Shown piece after piece: positions 22,525 to 33,997 of a stretch of DNA of 64,000 nucleotides (position 1 is its first letter; each line of letters starts with the position of its first letter). The position numbers and the translations under genes were made by a program. This DNA is from Gelatoporia subvermispora B. Lineage: Eukaryota; Basidiomycota; Agaricomycetes; Polyporales; Gelatoporiaceae. A model generated the notes under the pieces. It saw only the letters and a program-made list of their open reading frames with translations. It was not told the origin of the DNA and did not search any database. The stretch spans positions 2,231,191 to 2,295,190 of the forward strand of contig KB445796.1 of assembly GCA_000320605.2 (NCBI GenBank), in the 5' to 3' direction.

Positions 22525-24720
22525 ATGCTCGGTAGAAGCAATAAACAGCGCGATGCCGGCGGAGACAGCGCTGCCTCCGAGCCCTTGCTCACCCGCGACG
22601 AGCACGACGATTTCGGCGAGGACGATACACTGCACGCAGACCCACATGATGTCCTCTTCGCCGTGGACGACCATGACGACGACCTCGAATCCTCTGCACT
22701 AGCCGACCCGTCTCATGAGACCGCTCGGCCGAAGCCGTCGCACAGTGTACGCTTCGAGGAGGACGTGCAGGTCATTGGCCCACCCTTGCGCTCCACGTTC
22801 GAGAGCCGCGAAGTCGGTGCGTGAGTCGCTGTTCCTGCTCTGCTGTCATGAAGGCTGCGTTGCTCAGAGCTGTGCACAGCATTTGAGCTGGACTCGGACG
22901 ACCTCGATGGCATTGCGTTGCAGCAACTTGACGCGGAGCAGCGTCAGTCCGCAAGACGTGGACGCCATAGAGAGCAGACGGTCCCTCTCCTCGTTGGTCT
23001 ATTTGATACCGCGGTCGCTCGGAGAAGTCTGGACGGAAGCCTCACGATACAAGGGCAGGTGGAACCGGGTGTTATAGAAGATGAGCTCGACGTAGAGGCC
23101 GTTGCGGCAAAGAGGCTTGCTGGAGGCAACATGCTAGATTCCGTGGCGAACATGGCGAACTCTATCCTGGGCGCAGGTAATGTGATTCAACCCATATTTA
23201 TTGCAGTGCATTGACTTGACTTTGACTGTCCAGGAATCATCGGTGAGCATCCGGTTCTGTCAAAAAATGGAGATTTAACCAACTGAATCAATAGGCCTGC
23301 CATATGCGATACGTCAGGCAGGTTTCGTGACGGGCCTGTTCCTATTGGTGGTGCTCTGTGGAGTCACGGACTGGACAATCCGTCTCATCGTAGTGAACGC
23401 CAAATTGAGTGGGCGCAACTCATATATCGAGATCATGAACCATTGCTTCGGCCCAAGTGGGAGGGCAGCGGTGTCTTTCTTCCAGTTCGCATTTGCATTT
23501 GGAGGTACGCCAACCGATACATCAGTGTTTCAAGTCAAATAATGGTCCTCTGCAGGAATGTGCGCGTTTGGTATCATCATTGGTACGTACTCTACAAGTG
23601 TCATCACGCATCGACTCATTGGCAGTAGGCGACACCATCCCGCACGTCATCCGCTCTGTATTCCCAACATTGTACCAGGTGCCAGTACTCAGCCTACTCA
23701 CGAAGCGTCAATTCGTCATCTTCCTCTGCACCGCCTGCGTCTCATATCCGCTCTCCCTCTATCGCTCAATACACCACCTTGCCCGCGCATCGCTCCTTGC
23801 GCTGATAGGAATGGTCACTATCGTCATCTCGGTGCTACTCGAGGGTCCACGGGCCGACTCCGAGTTGAAGGGCAGCAGCGAACCCTCCGTGCGCTTCTCC
23901 ATTATCGGTCCTGGCGTGTTCCAGGCCATCGGCGTGATTAGCTTTGCGTTTGTGTGCCATCATAATTCTCTATTGATCTATGGAAGCCTGCGGACGCCGA
24001 CGTTGGACCGGTTCGCGCGGGTGACGCACATCTCGACCGCAATCTCGCTCGTCGCGTGTTGTACACTGGCGATCTCGGGATATCTCGTCTTCACGGATAA
24101 AACCCAGGGGAACATCCTGAACAATTTCGCTCCGGTAGGCTCTTTGCTTTTCCTGGAATATATGTGGGGCTAAGGGCCGAGGCACAGAACGACACGCTAA
24201 TCAATGTGGCTCGCTTCTGTTTCGGGTTGAACATGTTTACGACACTGCCACTGGAGCTATTCGTCTGCCGTGAGGTATGATCGACGTCCAGGCGCTTGGC
24301 TCGGCTTTACTCAATAGGCTACAGGTGATCGAGCAATACTTCTTCTCGCACGAGCAGTTCAGCATGCAGCGCCATGTCTTCTTCACAACTGTCATTCTTT
24401 ACGCTGCGATGATCAGTAAGACACATCTCTCAACGTTATTGTACGTTCTGACTGAAACTACGCCCACAGTCGCCCTCGTGACGTGCGACTTGGGTGTCAT
24501 GCTCGAGATCACCGGTGGCGCATCCGCAACCGCGCTTGCCTTCATCTTCCCTACAGCCTGCTACATAAAGCTGTCAAACCCCGGGACTCCATGGTATTCC
24601 CGCGCAAAACTGCCCGCCGCGCTATGTGCAGCATTCGGCGCGGTCGTGCTCACGATATCCCTCTTCCTCGCACTGAGCAAAGCGTGGACGCCCGAGGGCG
24701 GCGCAAGAATATGCGTGTAG
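22525..24720 (+). CDS. AVT-type (AAAP family) vacuolar amino acid transporter
   Basis: 591 aa from nine exons: 22525-22816, 22880-23176, 23234-23242, 23295-23504, 23556-23582, 23629-24134, 24182-24274, 24325-24415, 24470-24720. It moves amino acids across an internal membrane, by analogy with yeast Avt proteins. After an acidic cytosolic N-terminus of about 190 residues, the transporter core starts with MANSILGAGIIGLPYAIRQA, the hallmark first helix of the family. About ten further hydrophobic segments follow, with conserved SLYRSIHHLA, FAFVCHHNSLLIY, GNILNNFAP and the block FCFGLNMFTTLPLELFVCRE. Exons 3 (9 nt) and 5 (27 nt) lie inside the first and fifth helices, and removing them would break the core. 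The AG acceptor of exon 7 lies at 24180-24181. The substrate is not predictable. Confidence 0.92.
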
Positions 24721-24921
24721 CAACATACAGTCTCGGCAGACGGTGGGTAGTAGTAGACTATCTATCACATTAGGTATCGGACGCTAGTAGCTAGTAGAGT
24801 AACTTCACGGGATCAGGACCAAGCACGGACTCGCACATACTGTAACGCATCTATACCAATGACATGATCGCACATAAATCATAGCAGAGCACATGATTGT
24901 GGGGCTGAGGCGGAGGAGGGC

Positions 24922-26784
24922 TCACGCTCCCGAGACGACAGCGCGCAGCCCCGGTACCTCATCGATGGCCTCTGCGCGTGCGCCGCCCGCAGAGCTCTCC
25001 TTCGCAGAAAGCGGGGAGACGTCGAGACCTTTCCACTTAGACCAGACGAGCTGGACACGCGACGACGGCAGCTCTTCCGGTGGGCAGAGCGTCGGGTCGC
25101 AGACCAGCAGCCAGATTGCGTCGTAGCCGCCAGCTATCACGGAGGAAATATGAGTGAGACGATAGGAGTGAGTCGATGAGCCAAGGGCTTACCACCCGGC
25201 ACACCACCACCAATAACACCTGCTGCGCCAGACATGCAGGTATCTAGCAGTTCCGTCTGTTCTGCCGGCTCGATCGGGACGCCGGCGAGTGTGCCCATCT
25301 CACGCATCTTGGCGCGGACGGCCTACGCAATGGCAACGATCAACACGCGCAACACGTACTGTAGGCTAACGCTTACTTGTGTCAAATCGTGTGCCTCGTT
25401 GAACACCTCGATGACAGCCTGTTCTTCCGGAGGGATACCGGGGTGCGCGAGCCACTGCAGACAATAAGAAACCCAGGGATCAGTCACGCAATAAGCACAT
25501 GGCTATGTGATCGTACCTGCACGGTCTGCAGTGTGGAAAGGTACTTGACAGCCTTGCCGTAAGCTGCCCGATCCTGCGCATACAGCTCAGAGAGCTTCAG
25601 CAGTGTCTGGCTGAGCGAGTGATTCAGCTTATTTAGTGCATCCCACAGCGCATTCGCTGTTTGCATGTTAGCGGAGCAGATGTATCATTTCCTGAAGTAA
25701 CGCACCTCGCTCGCTGTCGTCCTTCCGCCACTTCAGGACCTTCCCGACAAATGAGGGCGTGTCAGTGCCCGCATCCACGTCGGCAAGCATGAGCCGCGTG
25801 AGGGGCGGGAGCTTGAACGGCTCCACGCGGTAGTTCCACGCTGCATTCAAGGGCGAGATGATCGGGAGAAGGGGCGAGGCCGGGGCCTCGTCCGCCATGA
25901 GCGGCTGTAGCACGGCGGGGTCAAAGCGCGTGTAGAGATGGCTCCCGAAGAGCGCAGCGGACACGTCGAAGCCGCTGCCAACCTTGCCCTGTGCAAGGCA
26001 GTGGACGTACTGCGCGAGGTTGTGCGCGAGCGCACGGCCCTCGGCGGCGGCGGGCGCATCGGGGGCGAACGCGGCTGCGGGGACGACGCGGAGGTGGAGC
26101 AGGAGGGCGGAGACGAGCGAGGTGATGAGGGCTGCGGACGATCCCAGCCCTGTCTTGTGTACGTCTGGAAGACGCACGCCGGTCCCGACAAAGGGCGGGA
26201 GCTGTGCGAGCCCGTCCAGGGTCGCGGGGAGGTTGCGCGCGGCTAACTGGGACGAGACGCGGGACGGCGTGAGCACGAGTGGCGCGATGTGCGGGTGGAC
26301 TCACCTGGGCGCGCTGCGAGTAGAAATCATTGTCGCCGGCGATGGTGATGTCGAGACCATGCGCGAGGCTATTTTGCAACGAGCCAGAGCCGAGGACCTC
26401 TTGCGCGAGCGTGAGCGTGCGCTGCAGCGCGAGGTGCACGAACTTGTTCCTGGATGTGCTGCACGGTCCGCTCAGCACACTGCGACGAGAACATCGGGCA
26501 GAACAGCGAGCTCACTTGGATACATGGGGCTCGACGCGGATGGCGGCGAGGGCGGGGTCGAGGTCGACGTTGTAGAGCCAGACGGCGTCGACGAACTGCG
26601 GCGATCGAACGCGGATCTGAATCGGGGCACTGGCATCGGGCGCGGGGTGGTCAACGCTGCTCACGACGGTGTAGAACCGCGAGCTCGTCGAGACGACCAC
26701 GCCTGAATACGCAGGGTCGAGGACGAGATACCCGCCTGCGATGAGGACTTTGCCCGGGGCAGAGACGACGGTCGGAGCAGACAT
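24922..26784 (-). CDS. ERG8: Phosphomevalonate kinase
   Basis: Phosphorylates mevalonate-5-phosphate to mevalonate-5-diphosphate with ATP, in the mevalonate route to ergosterol and other isoprenoids; cytosolic. 504 aa from seven exons: 26784-26516, 26449-26305, 26246-25706, 25656-25517, 25454-25377, 25322-25193, 25133-24922. It is a GHMP-superfamily kinase. The N-terminus is SAPGKVLIAGGYLVLDPAYS; the Gly/Ser-rich ATP loop is HKTGLGSSAALITS; GKVGSGFDVSAALFGS, FVGKVLKWRK and the closing SGAAGVIGGGVPGAGGYDAI are all family hallmarks. No lesion is seen. The GC-rich coding sequence produces long antisense frames that are not genes. It is the first of three co-oriented housekeeping genes, but the spacing (about 460 nt) suggests separate promoters. 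Confidence 0.95.
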
Positions 26785-27245
26785 GGTGGACGAGCAGACG
26801 AACTTGCTGGCTCTGGCAAAGTGCGACGACGCTCGTACGGTGCTGAGTTGTATACTCCGAGAGATCTGATAGCCGCTCCTAGGCGAGCGTTTTGGATTGG
26901 GAACGAGGCTTGTTTTTCACGTACGCCGCAGAAAGGATGCCGTGACCACTCTGGGCCCTCAATTCCTCACCTGCCAGCGCATGCCCACACTCTTCACGGT
27001 TTTCGGTGGCTTCCCCCCGCGGCAAACGCGCTCATATTCTGCCCACCTCGGTCCCACCGTACTCATCGGGCGGTCAAGAAACAGCGCTTCTAACAATACA
27101 TCTACTTCGAATCGCCAGTCACACGCACACATCGGAGTGGAGACGGACGAGTAAGAACCCCCGCCGTAACCGGGTGCAAGGCACAGAAGACGCCACCAAG
27201 CAAACCACCGGCACAATAAGTATATCAAATACGATGCACGCACAG
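26785..27245. other. Intergenic, ERG8 promoter and HEM15 3' flank
   Basis: Both neighbours are on the minus strand. Open frames on either strand here have no recognisable features. Confidence 0.45.
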
Positions 27246-28693
27246 CTACCGGCCGCCACGAGCGAACCACGCCTTCTGCTGTCCACAAGTCGCATTCGTG
27301 CACCCCGGGCAGCGCAAGGCCATCTGAATGCTCGTCGGTCCAGCTTGACCCGTCGTTACGTCCTTCAGATGCGCCGCAGCGATGTCGGCCAGGGCACGGA
27401 TAAAGACGGGCGAGTCGTTAAGCGATTCTGCGCGGTGCACCTCGATGCCGTGCTGCGCGAAACCGCATCGTCAGCATTTGTCATGGAAAAAATTGCAATG
27501 CACGTAATGGGTGACGCACCTCTCGCGCCTCCTTGGCGTATTCTAGGTCCAGTTCATATAACGTTTCGATGTGATCACTCGTAAACGCGATCGGGATGAG
27601 CACAACTTGCTTGCGCCCGAGCCGTGCAAGACCCTTGAGTGCTTCCCCGGTCTGCATGCCCATCCAGGCCGAGGGTCCTACTTGCGACTGCCACACGAGT
27701 CGGTACGGATTCGAGTGCTTCAGCCGCTCCATCACCGCCGCGACGCTGGCGGATACCTCGAGTATGTACGGGTCGCCACGGTTCACGACGGACATCGGCA
27801 GCGAGTGGGCAGAAAACAGCAGCACAGTCTCTTGCCGCGTTGCCTCCGGGAACTTTGCCAATGCCCGTTCAACGTTCTGTGCGACAGCCTGCGAACACCG
27901 GGTGAACTCAATTTACCGGTGGACACAACTGATGATAGACAGGCCTTACCTCTACGAAGCCCGGGTGCGTGCCCCAGCGGTCAATCACGCTCCACTGGAC
28001 GTCGTTGATCTCTCCCGCTTTCCCGCGCCGGAAGAGCTCGTTCAAGCTGCTCCCGGTCGTGCTGCAGCTGTACTGCGGGTATTGCGTGAACGCAACCGCG
28101 CGCTTGACACCGTCCGCACGCATCTCACGAGCGGTCTCGTCCGTGAGCGGCCGTGCGTACCGGAACGCGACGTAGGCCTTGTGCGGCGCAGTCTCAGGAT
28201 GCAGCTCGTCCAGCAGCGCCGCCATGCGCTCGCCCTGTAACCGCGTGTAGCGCAGGATGGGAGAGCCCCCTCCGATCGCATCGTACTGTTTCTCGATCTG
28301 CGGCGTGCGCCGCCGCGCGATCAACGGCGCAAGCATCGACTGCATGGGCAGCGGGATGAGGTCGCCGTCCATGAAAAGATTCTTGAGGAAGTCGTGTGTC
28401 TCGGCGACCTGGGAAAGGGTCAGGAACATGGATCATGCACAGGCAGGATAGAGGAACGTACAGTGGATGGCCCACCCATGTTCAACATGACAATTGCTAT
28501 TCACGCATCACTGTCTGGCCTCAAGTGTACTGTTGAAAGGACAAACCTGTAGGGCTGCGCTACATGTCAGATACAATCCAAACACCATTGTGAAAGATCC
28601 GCACCTCTTTCCGGCGGGCGGCGCATTATTCAACGTCGCCAGAGAACGCGTCAGGGACTTGGCCGCCGTGCGCACCCGCTGTAAGTGCGCCAT
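27246..28693 (-). CDS. HEM15: Ferrochelatase (mitochondrial, 2Fe-2S type)
   Basis: Inserts ferrous iron into protoporphyrin IX, the last step of haem synthesis, at the matrix face of the inner mitochondrial membrane. 391 aa from six exons: 28693-28605, 28554-28547, 28496-28462, 28409-27960, 27906-27520, 27452-27246. The first 29 residues are Arg/Lys/Ser/Thr/Ala-rich without acids, a mitochondrial leader. Then come [42 protein letters not shown], and the active-site [17 protein letters not shown] with its conserved His. The C-terminus ends CPGCTNATC (Cys-x2-Cys-x4-Cys), which with the Cys in YSCSTTG supplies the four ligands of the [2Fe-2S] cluster known from animal and some fungal ferrochelatases. 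Exon 2 is only 8 nt (CCCTACAG); it is required to produce KSPTAIVMLN in frame. Confidence 0.95.
28547..28554 (-). other. HEM15: 8-nt micro-exon of HEM15
   Basis: Reads CCCTACAG on the minus strand, between the acceptor GCGCAG and the donor GTTTGT. It encodes parts of Ser-Pro-Thr-Ala. Using the upstream AG instead (13-nt exon) would shift the frame. Confidence 0.8.
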
Positions 28694-29052
28694 TTCAGAC
28701 GACGGGAGATGCTAACTCGTCGGGGGGCTCGACGCCGTTGATATAGGCAAGTCGTGGTGTGAAACCAATCGTAGTGAATGCATTTCGTGAGAGGCAAGAG
28801 GAGGCACATCCTCTCTCGAAGCAGCAATCTGGTCACGTGCGGGCGTTCTTCCGCACTCTTCGGCAGTTGGCCACGTCTCACCATCTCCCGCGCACACATT
28901 CCACGCCGCCGCATTCACACCATCCCGCGAGTGTGTATTCCCTCGTGCAAGACAGCGTGTGCGCAAAATGGCATGGAAGGCCGGGTGAAGAGTGAAGTCG
29001 ACTCAGCACAGCAATGCCCACGGAAATAGAATACACTGCGATAAATAGCACA
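28694..29052. other. Intergenic, HEM15 promoter and RPB3 3' flank
   Basis: Both neighbours are on the minus strand. No coding frame is supported. Confidence 0.45.
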
Positions 29053-30574
29053 CTACACATTCCAGCCGTTCGCAGTTGGGTTCGGGCTGCCCCATCCCGC
29101 ACTCGCACCCGCACCCGCACCAGCGGACGAGCTGCCCCACCCTGCTGGGCTCGCTGACCCAGCCTGCCAGGCAGAGGCACCGCCGGTCGGGGGACTTCCC
29201 CATCCGCCCGCACCAGCAGCACCGCCAGTCCGAGGGGATGCGTTCCAGCCGCCGCCATTCGGACTTGCGTTTGCTCCTCCCCATGCGCCCCAGGCACCAG
29301 CCGCGGGGGGAGGCGCACCGGTATGCCCATTCTGCTGTGGTAGGCCTTCTCCCGCTGGAGCCATGTCCGGCGCCGCATCAGATTTAAGACCGAGGATGAG
29401 GTTGGCGAGTTTTGTTTGCAGCTCTGTCAGGCCCTGTGCAGTTCGGTCAGAGGTTGCCGGAGTTGAGAAATAAATGGTCACGTACCTTCATCACGACTTC
29501 CTCAGGACCCAGGCTCCCGTCCGTCTCGACCTCCATGTAGAACTTGTTTGGCCGTGCGTTGAAGTCGAACGGCTCGTCGTCGCGTGATGGTGCCTCTTCC
29601 TTCGCGTTTTCGCTGAGTGGCCATTCGGCTCGTGCGTCCGACTCGAACCAATAGGACGTATGCCGCAGTTTGTTGTGCGGGTCATACTCGAACGCGACAG
29701 CAGAACAAGGCGACCACTTTGCGTGTTCTTTTGCAGTACCCTAGAGTGCGCAGTATTAGACGATCGTAATGTGTCGTAGGATGGTGGTACACACCTTCTT
29801 AGCAATACACTTCAGCTTCAGCTCTTGCCCCTTCCGTATCTTACATAGCAGCACAGGTGGCACATTTGGGTCGTCTATGTATATCAAGAACGTCAGATCC
29901 AGATGCATGTTCTGAATAGACATGATGATACCTTTGCCAACAGGGTGTCCGAAATTCTTAGGCCGTTTTGACAGCTCCTCACCGCCTTCTGCATCACCGG
30001 CATCCCAGTAACCACCTTGCCCTCCACCAGGAATCACCTCCAAATGATTGCTGGTAATGTCCATCGTTGTCGCATCCTCCCCACAGGCAACATTGAGTGA
30101 TAATGTGACGGAGCAGTATTCACAATTGGAGGTACATGTGCAGTCCTGCAGATGGGGTGCTCAGCCGGCGGATGTCACAGTGGAGGTCCAGAACCCACCC
30201 TTGTATACCGCATAGCTTCGTCACAGTTCTTGCTCGCGAGAGGCACCATACCCAGTCGATGAGCAATGAACTCGTCCGGGAGCACTGTCGTGTTTGTCTC
30301 GATCTCCACAAGGTCAATGGCTGCGCCGTCCTCCCTCAGCAAGAACCAAGCATATGCCCGCTTCAGCACTTACCTATTGTAGGCAAATCCGCCATCATAA
30401 CCCGCCGGAACGAGTTCGCGACCCTGCAGCAGAATCAAGGTGAGACATGCGCGGCGCTGCAGAACGTAGGGGGTCCGCGTACGCGAGGTCGACATTCTCC
30501 AGGACAAAGTTGACACGGTCACTTTTTTGATCTCGTATCCGTACAGTCGGTTCGAGAGTTTGTGGGGCCTGCAT
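29053..30574 (-). CDS. RPB3: RNA polymerase II subunit RPB3 with WG/GW-rich tail
   Basis: A core subunit that pairs with RPB11 to nucleate RNA polymerase II assembly; nuclear. 416 aa from six exons: 30574-30483, 30423-30374, 30320-30199, 30145-29795, 29740-29486, 29433-29053. The start [20 protein letters not shown] leads to the conserved [36 protein letters not shown] and [13 protein letters not shown]. The zinc site is [10 protein letters not shown] at about 90-99, like the four Cys of yeast Rpb3. KGIIMSIQN and the C-terminal dimerisation helix [19 protein letters not shown] follow. About 100 residues of Gly/Ala/Ser/Trp-rich sequence follow the last helix, with eight Trp of which seven adjoin Gly. 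Yeast Rpb3 is 318 aa, so this tail is an addition. Splicing is certain in the core; the tail is a continuous frame with the last helix. Confidence 0.96.
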
Positions 30575-31463
30575 CGGAGGTGATGGTGGAGGGATGTGGA
30601 GAGCAGGAGGTGGATTGAGGACGAGGACTAGAACGGGGACCGCACGAACGACCTCCTCAAGTCAAGCTTCCTCAGCCACCACGATCTCTGCTTACATCAG
30701 CAATCAGCTCAATTGTTAGGCGCTCGCCTACGAAGCTCTTTCAAAGCCTCCTGCGAACCCTAAATTCGCCATCAATCGGCGTGAAACACATGCTCTGGAA
30801 GTCATAACAAGTCAAAATGAGTCCTAGTCAATTTTTTGAGGTTATAAACTTGAACTGAGGGGCTGCCCCCGATTTAATGTACTACTTATCCTGTATTGTT
30901 TGACAGTGAACACGTTTCTTCCAGCGCTTTCAGTCACTCCATGTCACTACGGACGAACTCGACTCCTTTGCTCCCTCCTCCAGCGATAACGGATGTGATA
31001 CACACGTCTCATCGCAGAAAGCAGCGTACTTTTGTGGTCGAAGCCAGAGCGCGTCGTGCACGTGAGCTGCACGCGACGGATGCTGCGCAGCGGCGTCTGT
31101 TTTCACCTCACTGCCTCCGTCTACTTTGTCTCTGTTCTTGTGGGCTTTGCATCAATTCGGGTTTTTAATTCAAGTGGTATCTCAATACCCTGGACTGCCA
31201 GGCGCACCGTATTGACTAGAGCCTGAATTTTGAATACGTTACTTGGCACAAGCACTTGCCATCGACCGTCGTAGACTCGTAACTTGAACTGAGCGTTGCC
31301 GACAGCCAATTATAGCACACTCTTACGTCCCACGTATCTATTCGAGGACTCAGACGGACTCTGCACAGACTATCACCACTGTACTCGCAGTCACGACTCT
31401 AATCAGGCCGGCCCTGTGGAATACCTACTATCCTAGTCTCCTTCACGACAGTCGGCGGGTATC
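30575..31463. other. Divergent intergenic region (RPB3 / PL14)
   Basis: Holds the promoters of the minus-strand RPB3 and the plus-strand lyase. A minus-strand frame at 31121-31309 has a coding-like composition (FKLRVYDGRWQVLVPSN) but no recognised domain and no clear splice partners, so it is not called as a gene. Confidence 0.45.
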
Positions 31464-32797
31464 ATGATATCATCTGCCATTCCACTCGCGCTTCTATACA
31501 CTCTTGTCAGCTTCCCGTCCGTCTGTACCGCACAAGTTGTACCACCGAGCCAGGTCGCCCAACTCTACTCTCTGTCAACGAGCACTTCACTCCCTTTCCC
31601 GACCGCGACCCTCTCATCCTCCGACGCACAGTCCTTCCTCGTGTCCTCATGGGGTCTAGGCAAAGGGCATATTCAGAACGGAGCGGATGAGCTCGAGTTC
31701 GTTTCAGATCCCTTCCCCAACGCACCCGCGCCAGACACGGGTTCGCCGACGAGTGGACCCGTCCTGCAGGTGACCTACCCCGCCGGCAGTTTCTCAAATG
31801 GCACTGGCGGTGCGCAGTTCTACAATCTATGGAACACGACCGATGGGTCGCAATTCCAGACGATGCTGCTGTCATATGAAGTCGCGTTCGACTCCGACTT
31901 CAACTTCGTGAAGGGTGGAAAGCTGCCTGGACTTCGTGGCGGGTCGGTAGTCGACGGATGCGATGGCGGGGACGCGGCGAATGGCTCGAACTGCTTCAGC
32001 ACGCGTCTCATGTGGCGTACTTCAGGCGCAGGAGAGGGTACGTCCGTCGTCTGATTGCACGCCGCCAAGATGATTGAGCGAATGTAAATAGTCTACTCTT
32101 ATATTCTCAATCCAAATGATGAGTGCTCCAACGCTGACTTTATCTGCAACTCGGACGGATTTGGAACGAGTATCGACCGCGGCTCGTTCAGCTTCCTCAC
32201 CGGACAGTTAGTACCAATAGCAGTGCTGCACATCAGATTGTCTGACCTGTCTTAATCCCAGATGGAACGCAGTAACGCTCCTTGTCAGCTTCAACTCTCC
32301 CAACCTCGAGGCCAATGGGCAGGTAGCAGTATAGTACGTTGTAAAGTGTCTTCTCGTGTGCGTTGGGCTGATACTGCGCAGCTACAACAATGTTCTAGCG
32401 CTCGATGAACGTTCCCTGCAATACCGCAATTCTAGTAGCGTAACGATCGGCGGGTTGTTCTTCTCGTGCGTGGCATTGTTCCCTCCTTGTCCGCACGTTG
32501 CTCATTATTCACATTCTCATCCTTCCAGGACGTTCTTTGGCGGTAGGACTCTTATCTATACTCACGCTGCTGACCGCTGAGAATGTCTATGGGACAGGCG
32601 ACGATTCATCATGGGCCACGCCACAGACCGTGCACACCTACTTCCGCAACTTCCAGATGTGGGGCAGCTCCTCGCCTTCGAACATCAGCGGCCCGATGGT
32701 CAGTGGTGCCCCTCCCGCTGCAGGCAATCTGGGTTATGCGAGTGTCATTACGACGCTGGTACTTGGGTTCGCCGCAATACTCGGCACTTTCGTATAA
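31464..32797 (+). CDS. Polysaccharide lyase family 14 protein, probable GPI anchor
   Basis: Probably cleaves uronic-acid polysaccharides (glucuronan or alginate type) by beta-elimination outside the cell; the exact substrate is unknown. 352 aa from six exons: 31464-32037, 32092-32206, 32262-32333, 32382-32465, 32529-32542, 32598-32797. A signal peptide (AIPLALLYTLVSFPSVCTAQ) is followed by a jelly-roll-type domain with family-typical stretches GGAQFYNLWNTTDGSQFQTM, LLSYEVAFDSDFNFVKGGKL, CFSTRLMWRTSGAGE, GSFSFLTGQWNAVTLLV and HTYFRNFQMWGSS. Several N-glycosylation sites are visible. The C-terminus ends in a Ser/Gly/Ala-rich stretch and the hydrophobic tail VITTLVLGFAAILGTFV, which suggests GPI anchoring (inference). 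Exon 5 is 14 nt and encodes TFFGG with its neighbours. Confidence 0.88.
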
Positions 32798-33988
32798 GTA
32801 CGTGGACTTTTGCCTGTATAGGCATGACAATTTGTGGACTTTTCACGTGTGGACTCTACATGTAATCACTTTCAATTTCGGACGGCACGGCATAGGGCTT
32901 GGCATGTCGAGCTGAAGTCCCTCCCTTCGATAGGGTAATTCTTGGGTTCCATACCATATGTAAACGGTGATGGCAAATGTTGACGAGAGAAGCCTGCAAG
33001 CATTACTCATACGATAAGTGTTACAGAGGCAACGCTCAACGGTATCTGGCACTTACATGCTCATTGACGTCGGACTCATAGCGTAAGCTCATAGACAATA
33101 CTCGAGGCCGGTCATCGCGGTGGTAGAGTGGCTGTAAACGCAGGAAACGATATAAATGACCCTGAAGGGAGCTGTCTCGGCTATCTCGCCTGCCGTGATA
33201 GATCTAGAAACCCACCACATATATGTCGATGTAAGTTCCCTTTTCGCAGGTGTCTCATCGTGGCCCTGGCTGATCTGCCACTGTGCTGCTTGCCACGTTC
33301 TATCATTTTGACTGCGACCATCATAGCTGGCGTACATGGGTCTCCGCGGCGAACCTCCTTTGTGGGGTAAGGAGATGATCACTTGCTTGGAATCCGCCAT
33401 ATGGGAGTCTACCTGACGCCACCAAATTTCCTTTCTACCAACGACACCGTGAAATGTCCGTGCTTGGCTCTTACTCCTTATCGTTATCATGGAATCCTCC
33501 GCGTCTCGAGAGTACTGGTCGATCTGTTGGCCTTGATTTGGCGTGTTCTAGGCTGCTCACATCGTTTGCTTGCAGGTGTCCCGTGTCATGAAGGAGTGAG
33601 ATACGCCAGTTATCAGCCTGTCAAGAAGCGTACTGGAGATATTGTGTACTCGGCCGATGAGCTCTCATTTTGGAAGCTTTCTTGCAGAAAAACTCAATGA
33701 AGGCTAGAACGGGTGACTTTTCCGGCGCTGCTCGAGAGACTAGACGTAATCCGATCTTTGATGTCGTGCGGGAATCCGTCCCCCCCGCCGGTCTTGATAG
33801 ATTTGAGATGCTCAATATTTGTCGGGTCGAGCAGGAACATACACTGTGCAATGCTATGTACCAGCTACATAGCTCCTAGCTGCTTCACGAGAGACACAGT
33901 CCGTACACGAGGCCAACGTCAGGGTAGTGTAGCTTTCGCATAAAGCTACACATATATTGTGTTCCGCCTAAGCACTGCTCCCCGTCCA
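32798..33988. other. Intergenic, no gene supported
   Basis: Between two plus-strand genes. Frames at 33089-33490 (minus) and 33383-33700 (plus) overlap each other; neither has a recognised domain. The promoter of the WW gene lies at the right end, with CATATATTG near 33950. Confidence 0.4.
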
Positions 33989-33997
33989 ATGCTCAAT

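Noticed and set aside
24135..24181. Acceptor CTAAG at about 24175 in the transporter gene
   Set aside because: It shifts the frame; the AG at 24180-24181 restores FAPAQNDTLINVARF.
25984..26706. A 240-codon plus-strand frame
   Set aside because: It is the antisense of GC-rich ERG8 exons, has an Arg/Ala-rich composition and no domain.
33089..33490. A 133-codon minus-strand frame
   Set aside because: Overlaps equally long plus-strand frames and has no recognisable feature.
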